Shown one piece after another: positions 52,317 through 64,000 of a DNA stretch of 64,000 bases (positions are counted from its first letter, which is position 1; each line of letters starts with the position of its first letter). Below the pieces are notes generated by a model, which was not told the origin of the DNA, did not search any database, and was given only the letters and a program-made list of their open reading frames with translations. The DNA is taken from assembly GCA_037389465.1 (NCBI GenBank), contig JAZARR010000080.1, forward strand, positions 1,302,001-1,366,000, given 5' to 3'. The position numbers and the translations under genes are program-made. This DNA comes from Baylisascaris procyonis. Its lineage: Eukaryota; Nematoda; Chromadorea; Rhabditida; Ascarididae.

Positions 52317-52988
52317 TTTCAGGTCGTGATTCGACAGTACTAAAAGGTGGAAGGAAATATAGATCAATAGTGAGTTAGATATAGATCAGTAGGGAGTTAT
52401 GATGAGAGAACATGCCTTGAAAGAACAGTAGGGTGAGTAGAACCGAGAGGCAATAAAATGCGCCAAATAGCCATTACGATAACAAATATTAAAACACAAT
52501 GAATATCTTCCAAAAAGAACATACAAAAGCTTCATTGAACATTTTCGTTCTCTTGCATCACGCATGTAGCCAGACAGCGGTGAGAACATTACCATATTCT
52601 TTCAGCTGACCTGGTGGGATTGGAGTTTCGAAAAAGGAGGACAGATGGGAGGCGTGAGCAGGGACGGGGGGAGGGGGCGTTCGCGAGGTCACACAGTGTA
52701 ACAAAGACCAAAAGTCCAAACATACAAGATCTATCGACGTGGATGATTTGAATGGCATGTAGCCCCACCTCAATCCTGGTCGTACCACGCTATAAAGATT
52801 TAGTGATTTCAAGAGTTTTTATTAATTTGGATATGGCACTGTTATCAAATGGGACTTGAAATAAGGGTTCAAACACGCGTTTAACTGTCCTTTGTGTCAC
52901 CTCAATCTCGATCAATGACTATAATTCTCGAGGAACTCCCATTCTCATTCTCCGTCATCGAATTAAGCCAAGCAAATAATAAAAAAAT

Positions 52989-54852
52989 TTAATCATTCAG
53001 TGTCATATCGCGCATATTCGGCTTGTAACGGATATTCTGTGCTTTCAATTCCTGGACGATATGTGAAGGTAGTGTGCCGGAAACCGAAATGGCGTACATC
53101 CCTCTCGCCTGCAAATATGCGCCTATTTCTTTATAATCCTAGATATCATTTGCGATTCAAAATTACAACAAACAGCATCAGCTAGATCCCCCACTGACTA
53201 AAATGCAGCATCAAAAGACAGAATATTTCGTGCCATGAAAACTTCCAAGAGGATGAGGAAAGGAAAATACTTCTGTGCATTCTGAAAGGTCCGCGCAGGA
53301 ATATAGACAAGGAAGGAGAAAAGCGGTCAAGGAAATTTAAGGCTGATTGAGAAACAGGAGCACACTTACATCTGAAGGCTCCAAATGTCGCACAAAAAAA
53401 GATCTGCCACAAAGAGTTGCCAGATTTCTTTTGAAAAGGATGACGCCTCTATCATCCAGTACTATCCCAGTGCCAAATATCAACTAGTTTTAATTTTAGG
53501 ACCGGTATTTCAAACCCCTTCCCCCTCATATTTTAACACCCATGTACGAGGCATTCTCAACAGTGTCCAAAAATTTCTTTCGCCTTCTTCTAGTCGCCCG
53601 TTTCAGAAAGAAACAAATGAATGCAGCAGGAGTAATGCAATATTGAAAAAAAACTTGATGAAACTTAACAGGAGATCTAATAAGTTAAATTTTAATGGAT
53701 ACAAATGAAAATGTGACTCAGTGACGAACCTTGCGACTAATCTTCTGCCATTTGCAAACCCATGAATCCTCGGGTGTAATCACTGCAATCATTCCATCGA
53801 AATTTGAACTGCAATTGACTTTGATGATCGTTAAGATATCGTTATAATTGAAGACTTGACAGCGCTTCAACAATCCTTTGATAATTCGCCATGTAACGAA
53901 GGAAACAACTCCACAGAAGCCAAGAAAATATAAGTTGATATAAACGCCTACATGACTTTAAAATACTACACTGATATACCAAATGAAAAGAGTTTAATTC
54001 ACGTTAGAATCCGCCATTAAGGGAAAATTTGCAAAAATTTTCATAGACTTTTACTTCATAAAAAAACCAAATATTTAATTGTGACAATAAGCCTCAAGTC
54101 TGCCTACTAAAACTCACCCTGCAAAATTCCGAAGCTTCAGTTAATGTTCCCTCGAATAAACGAGAAAAATGTCCTACCCCCTCTACCTCATCAACTGACT
54201 CGAAAATGTGAAGCACTCTAAAACGCAGGTACCTCCTATAGGTCATTTCTCAAGCATTAACACAAACACAGAAATTCACGTTCACTTGCCTGCACCCCAT
54301 TATCATACCTTTTGCAGACACTCATAAAAGGAAAATACATTGACTCTAGACATGCGACCTCCGCCCCACCTGGGTCATTTCTGGGTGAACATGATCGAGC
54401 CTGCTCAAAGGAAGAAGTCAGTTATCTGGAGAGAGTCACATGAAGTGTTCCTGTACCCTCTTCCAATCACCTCATATCCTTCTTGAAGCTGGTCGGACCA
54501 CGTACTTCATGCATGGCCGAGATCAGGATTGCTTAGTGAACTGAGCCAAGCCATGTTCTCTTCATTTCTACACTAACTACGAAGAGTTACCGCGCCTCGA
54601 ATTCAATAAAAAATGCGTTATGCGCATGCCAGCAGTTCTTCTGAATCTAAAAACATACTCAACTCACTCATCAACAATCTGAAGGACAAACCTTGTACAC
54701 TCGCTAACTTTTTCCTCATCTCCTTTCATGCCCAAGAAGCGTTCACAATTGTCACAACCGTCTTGCTCAAACTGATCGAGTGTCTTGATCATCGAACACA
54801 GCAGACATGCCCGTAGATTACGTAGATCACGTGGGATACTTTCAATTGACAT
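52989..54852 (-). CDS. spt-4: Transcription elongation factor SPT4
   Basis: SPT4 pairs with SPT5 (DSIF) and clamps RNA polymerase II to support elongation in the nucleus. Three exons, 54852-54692, 53808-53730 and 53108-52989, give 119 residues (human SPT4 has 117). Visible: the C4 zinc finger Cys16, Cys19, Cys33 and Cys36 within [17 protein letters not shown] and DGCDNC; the [20 protein letters not shown] segment that belongs to the SPT5-contact fold; and the C-terminal [16 protein letters not shown] block. All introns are GT-AG with matching phases. The ATG is immediately preceded by TTTATTTAG|AG, a likely splice or trans-splice acceptor, and a long (TA)n tract lies just upstream. The gene ends about 0.65 kb before the ParB-fold gene on the same strand, so the two might be co-transcribed. 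Identification is secure. Confidence 0.95.
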
Positions 54853-54867
54853 CTCTAAATAAATAAA

Positions 54868-54871
<4 letters not shown>

Positions 54872-54950
<79 letters not shown>
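54872..54950. repeat. (TA)n microsatellite, about 79 bp, upstream of spt-4
   Basis: Uninterrupted TA dinucleotides ending 20 bases before the spt-4 start codon on the transcribed side. Between them is AATTATTTATTTATTTAG, a plausible acceptor. Such tracts mutate in length readily. Confidence 0.9.
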
Positions 54951-54953
<3 letters not shown>

Positions 54954-57900
54954 TGTTTGTTAGATGAACCATAAATGTAGTCATGAACCGTTTTACAATA
55001 TTACATAACTGCGTAGTTAATAAATACAATCACTGAATGTGACATTTCCGATACGCCAATAAAAACCACCTCTTGGAGATTTCTTTGGGATGCAAAACTG
55101 CGCAGCAAAATCCTTCTCAATCGAACAATTGAAATTGATTTAGGCGGCAATTCCTTCCTCTTTATTCAGAAAGTAATCGGCGGTAATCTGCAGCATCCGC
55201 GCGCACAGATCATCTGCTTCCCGCTAGTTTTCATCCCCTGTTTACTCATTGAAACGCTCAGAGCTCCAATTCATTTAGCATAAACAACGGCCCGCATCTT
55301 AAGATTATCATAAAATGAAGGTAACAGATGAATAGTCGGTTGTATACGACCTTGTTTTATAGAAATAAGTCTAAAAAATCAAAGTTTATTTACCACACAG
55401 AATGTTTAAAGTGCACTTCAACGCAACGTATTTAATGCAAAATGAACAAACTTCCCCAATGAAAGGAACTTAACGGTGACACGTGACTGGATCAGAAGGA
55501 AGAGATAACAGATTGCCTCCCACTCGGATCGCCGCCTCCACTACCTCCTTTTCAAAAACACTACCTTATCTTTTCGAATAGAACAGTCCAGTCTCCTGCT
55601 TCTTTCAAATTTCCGACGACGAGTCTTCTGGGCAAGAGTATTTCCTACTAAATACGTCCTTCACATCCTTACCGACACTCTCCAAGAAAAGGAAATACGA
55701 CAACATCTTTAGCGGCTAGGCGAGGATGCAACTAAGCCGGATATATTCACTATGCATTGTACAGCAATATGTACATCTATTTCTTGCTCCTTCCTGCAGC
55801 TTATTTTACCCGAATATTTGGAAAATAAACTTGAACTCACTCTAGTGAGGTTCCATCCTCATTGATAAATAAAAAATCTATCATAAGTGTACTGCATTAT
55901 TTGCTGTTTCCAATAAATAGCCTATCACCTCATTTGTTAACAAATACTTCACTCTTGTATCACAATATGGAATGATATCCACTCTTATAATCCTCAATAA
56001 AGACACAAACCGGCGCAGGATGATCAGTAATTCTTCAATAATAACCTACAATACAACAACAACACTGAAGCCTTTATGTAATATTGTCTACCCTTGATTT
56101 TAACTGCATATATCATTCTCATATAATGCTAACATCAATCGCTTAATAAATACAAGATTATAGAAATCGATGAAGACAGAAATGAAAGGAAAACATCGAG
56201 GAGAATGCAATACTTAACAGATTTTCCTGTTGAACATTTACAGAAGGAAACGGATGTCCATACTGTATAACATTTATCTAGCGTTATACTCAATTTCATA
56301 AACAGTAAAATATCGCAGAAATTAAATAGTCGACAAGTGCATTGAATATGAAACAAGATTGAACCGATAGATGGAGATAGAGTGATCCGATAGCACGAAG
56401 CGTTGTATAGGATAGCAGGACATTATAGCACACTGACAGCATAAAAAGGAACAAATGAAATTAGCAAAAGGCTATTCGCATTATGTCCTTTATATTTAGA
56501 GGATATGCTAATGAAGAAGAGACAGGTAACATCAAGTTGGTGGAATGGTGCAAATTACTAATAAATACATATCATATCTTCAATTTTGAATTGAAATGAA
56601 AGATGATGGAGGTGCTGCTCGCCGATGATATAACGCTACAAAATATTGCGTATGTTAGATCTATTTGAGCGCATCGCAACTTTGTGCAACAGCTTCGATA
56701 ACTTCAATAAACATCAGCAGGCAACAGCTCATCAAACTTACTACCAGCTTGACAAGGACCTCCCAATTGTAGCTGCTCAGTGATCAAATGGCATGCACAA
56801 AGCGATGATCCAGCATTTGCTGTCAATCAATGAAATCCCAACATGCAATTATTGCCTTCTATTAGCACCGTAGTTTAAAACGTTTCCCTCTTACCATACA
56901 AACTCTCCCACCTAGAAAAAGTTGAATAATAAAATGTAATCGAAAGGAAATTGACATTCAAAAGATTGTATACCTTTTTTAAACTTCACAACTTGTTACC
57001 TGATTTCCAAAAAAGGGAAAACGGTTTCAAATATAAACGATACTAAGTTCTTTTTAAGGATGACAGATGGCACTTCACAATCGTCGAGACATTTTTCCTA
57101 TTCCACGTAACAACATGATAAAATGCTAAAAGAAAAAACTTAACTTGATCAGCAATTTCCGGCCAGCTCACATTACAAGTGCACTAAGAAATTCCTAATG
57201 TATATAGCACAGATCATTCGCAATACACTTTTTTACAACCTTTGAGGATCATTTATTTACAATGGTACAAAGCCAGTTAAATGATACGGGTTTCTCTTTA
57301 ATGATACAACATCAAAATAGAATTGACTGGCCATTATTTTCAAGAAATTGAAAGATCACAAGCTGCTAAATAATTTTTTTTCGTAATAATTTGTTCCCTT
57401 CTGAACAAAAAAGCAAACTTCTCTGCCAGAAAACTGATTAATAAAAAACCATTCAGAATTCAATTTAATTTAGAAAACTCAAAAATTCAACATTTACTTG
57501 AAGTTAATTGGAAAGACATAACAAATTCAGAAGAAATTCAAAAACTAATAATTTCTGGGCCAAGTAAAGTTGATTTCTTACCCATAAGCTTATTGACAAT
57601 GCCTTTGCTCTCCTCCTCCCTCTCGCTCCTCTCTTCCCAAAGAAAAAAGATGCACTGACCGACGAACCATCCAGGCCTTTCAAGTATCCCGTTCCATCCA
57701 TCGATCGTTGCGGTAAGAAGCAAGATTTCCTGTCGGTGCGATCCAGCCCAAATCAAGACTCGATTTCATCTGGAGATTGCACGAGCGGAGCACGCTGTTT
57801 CCTTCGATCGCACCTTAACAACGTATACCGATAATCCGCTCATTTGAGACAATTTGTTTCTTTCAATAATTCTATTCACCAAACGGACTTCAAAAAAATC

Positions 57901-58556
57901 TTTCCAAGATTAAATTCATTGAAAGAGAAATGTGACCAATCCTCCTTCCAGACACGAAATGATGATCGTCATTGGTTTCGAGGATGTGTGCTCGCAGATT
58001 GCATTATCGATCGAAGGGACAGCGAAGTGCTAATTAGAAAAGAACTGGTGCAGGAATAGAACCCAGTGAATAGCATGGCCAAATGTTCTATACAATATGA
58101 CATCTCGCATATCGAGAGATTCTAGTCAATCCAACACCCCCCCCCCGGCTCTTATCAACTGAATACTGTCTGGTTTCTCTGTGAAAATAAAAACGAAACC
58201 AACTACTTTCCAACGCAAAATTTCCATGAATATCCATCCTCATAGTAAACAACAAAGCGACAGGTGAAGAGGTAAGTTTTCAACCCCTAATAAATAAAAC
58301 TTAATACTGATATACAGAAGCAACGGTTTTTTAGAGAGCGATTCTTTAAGAATGAGAACCGTAACGAATCAAGTCTTTCAATAGAGTAAAAATTGTCATA
58401 ATCGCATTTTTTTACTGCCCTCAAGAACAACTCCATCTAGCAGAAGATGAATTTACTTCTTTCTTCCAGCAAACTAAATAACCTTCTTTCATCAGAGGTT
58501 TTTCATATGATCTAAGCGATGATTAGCGATAATCTAAAAATAAAGAGAAAAATTTG
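54951..58556. other. Intergenic stretch between DEF8-like and spt-4, no confident gene
   Basis: About 3.6 kb holding the DEF8 3' flank and the spt-4 promoter. One exon-like minus-strand segment ends at CTTATG|GTAAGA near 57587 after a Glu/Arg-rich frame, but its acceptor and partner exons are not identifiable. A poly(C) run at 58137-58146 lies near the DEF8 end. Confidence 0.4.
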
Positions 58557-62681
<4,125 letters not shown>

Positions 62682-63135
62682 CTAAATCAACCGGAAACGA
62701 TTTCACTTCTCGCAGTTTATGAGCACTGAGGTTAAATATTGCGCAAAATAAACTCGGGAAGTTTTTTTTATCACGTAGCTCAAGAGGTAGTTGTGTCTGC
62801 TTTAAGTTCAAAAATTACCTACAAAAAACAGCCCCGTAGACAATATTCCGGATCTTTCTATAACAACAGGTCGCGAAATAAACAAAAACAACACCGACAT
62901 AATAAATAACCAATGAAATTTTCTACAGCTCAAAAACTATTTTGTTGTGTTTCATGCCAATATGCATAATTTTTGCCAAAGTTTATAGCCGCATCGACAA
63001 ACAATATAAATAAAAACGACTGCATGAAGAGAGGGGGAGGGGGGTAAGGAAACCAAAACGAATAAAAAATACCGCGGCTTTGACAAAAACAAACCGCCTA
63101 ACTCCCGGTATATCCAACGTTAAATAAAGCCTCCT

Positions 63136-63250
63136 TTAATTCTTTATCGAACATTCCACCAATGGATTATTTTCAGCTCCAATTTCTTCTTCATCGCTCT
63201 CCCAGCCTTGTTTCTTTACACCAGAAGGGGCATGGTTATCGAAAAGTTTA
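63136..63250 (-). CDS. Unassigned coding exon ending in a stop
   Basis: After the acceptor CCACTTACAG a 37-residue frame (KLFDNHAPSGVKKQGW, then ESDEEEIGAENNPLVEC) ends at TAA. The acidic ESDEEE stretch and clean acceptor look coding. It is either the last exon of the next gene upstream, beyond the right edge, or an N-terminal exon of the DEF8-like gene; no donor in the required phase was found for the second option. Confidence 0.45.
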
Positions 63251-64000
63251 CTGTAAGTGGATTAAAACAGACGACAAAATATTGAAGTGATTCAATTTTG
63301 CTCATGTTTTTAAACTGAATCGGAATCCATTAGTCGAAAATTATTACCTATATCAAAATGCTCAATAAACGTCTCAAAAGAAATGAAAAATTAGATACTT
63401 CATTTTCATGCCGCCCGCACATCAATCATTAATTAATGAAAAAGCGAGTTACTGTTTTTCTCCGATTCTAAGCCCCTGGGTATTTATTTTCCAAAGACGC
63501 AAACTTTGTACCACCAGTTCCGCTCCCCTCCCCTGTGACTTTGGCCTCGAAATGGCAAAAATCGGAGTCGTTAGCATTTAAAAACTGAATTCAAAAAACC
63601 GCTAGGAAATTTGAACATATACAAGCCAACATTAACAACAAACGAACGAAGACTTTTATAGACTATACACTCTCATCCCCCTCAATTATCTCCTGAACAG
63701 ACAAACATTTTCAAATCTGCGCCATCCTTCTCGTTATAAGCATCAATTGGAAGGCACCTTCATACTGAAGCGTTGTGAAAGCGAAGAACTCCAAACTCTC
63801 ATAGCCCGAGGAACATACTACTCTGTAATGGTATATCGGGGAAGGAAAGAGATTTTTGGGTAAAGTACCACAAAATGATGCCAGGGGGGATACGCTAGTG
63901 GCAACAATAGGAGGGAAAGCGGAATGTCCTTCGAATTAAACGATCGGAAGAAATAAATATGATGGCTCCGATTTTACAAATGATAAAGAAAAGTGCATTT
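63251..64000. other. Right edge, no gene recognised
   Basis: AT-rich sequence with short ORFs only. It may be an intron of the gene whose last exon is at 63136-63250. Confidence 0.4.

Overview
This is a nuclear window from an intron-rich, AT-rich animal, most likely a nematode. It has small coding exons (32-690 nt), introns of about 0.3-3.3 kb, and 3' splice sites of the TTTCAG/TTGCAG type. Several start codons sit just inside such an acceptor, as expected for SL trans-splicing. The identified proteins (CK1alpha/KIN-19, SPT4, DEF8) are animal orthologues. No bacterial, CRISPR, rRNA or confident tRNA feature was seen. Exon models were built by hand from reading frame, splice consensus and phase continuity.

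Every gene I can support lies on the minus strand, head to tail. Read right to left (the direction of transcription): an unassigned terminal-type exon (63136-63250); a DEF8/Rubicon-homology gene (62681-58557, 5' end not found); spt-4 (54852-52989); a 12-exon, 765-residue predicted protein with a ParB/sulfiredoxin-fold domain (52316-41336); an unassigned exon near 35.7 kb; a 193-residue unrecognised protein (35241-33352); a 143-residue acidic-tailed unrecognised protein (32478-31521); exons of another unrecognised gene (24954-21813); casein kinase 1 alpha (18027-9244, 8 exons, complete); and the first exons of a protein with an exon-junction-complex-binding-like motif and an RG-rich stretch (3284-1144, running off the left edge).

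The plus strand carries only a decayed non-LTR retrotransposon reverse-transcriptase fragment (about 36985-37260), a weaker retroelement-like fragment inside a DEF8 intron, and small ORFs. The rest is intron and intergenic DNA with short tandem repeats, one (TA)n tract touching the spt-4 start, hairpins, and many poly(C)/poly(G) runs.

The identified genes have housekeeping roles: transcription elongation (SPT4 with SPT5), CK1 kinase signalling, and endolysosomal Rubicon-homology zinc proteins. They do not obviously form one pathway. The two most unusual signals are the ParB-fold protein, since such folds are mainly known from bacterial and plasmid partitioning, and three GC-AG introns that share the donor hexamer GCAAGT, found in three different genes.
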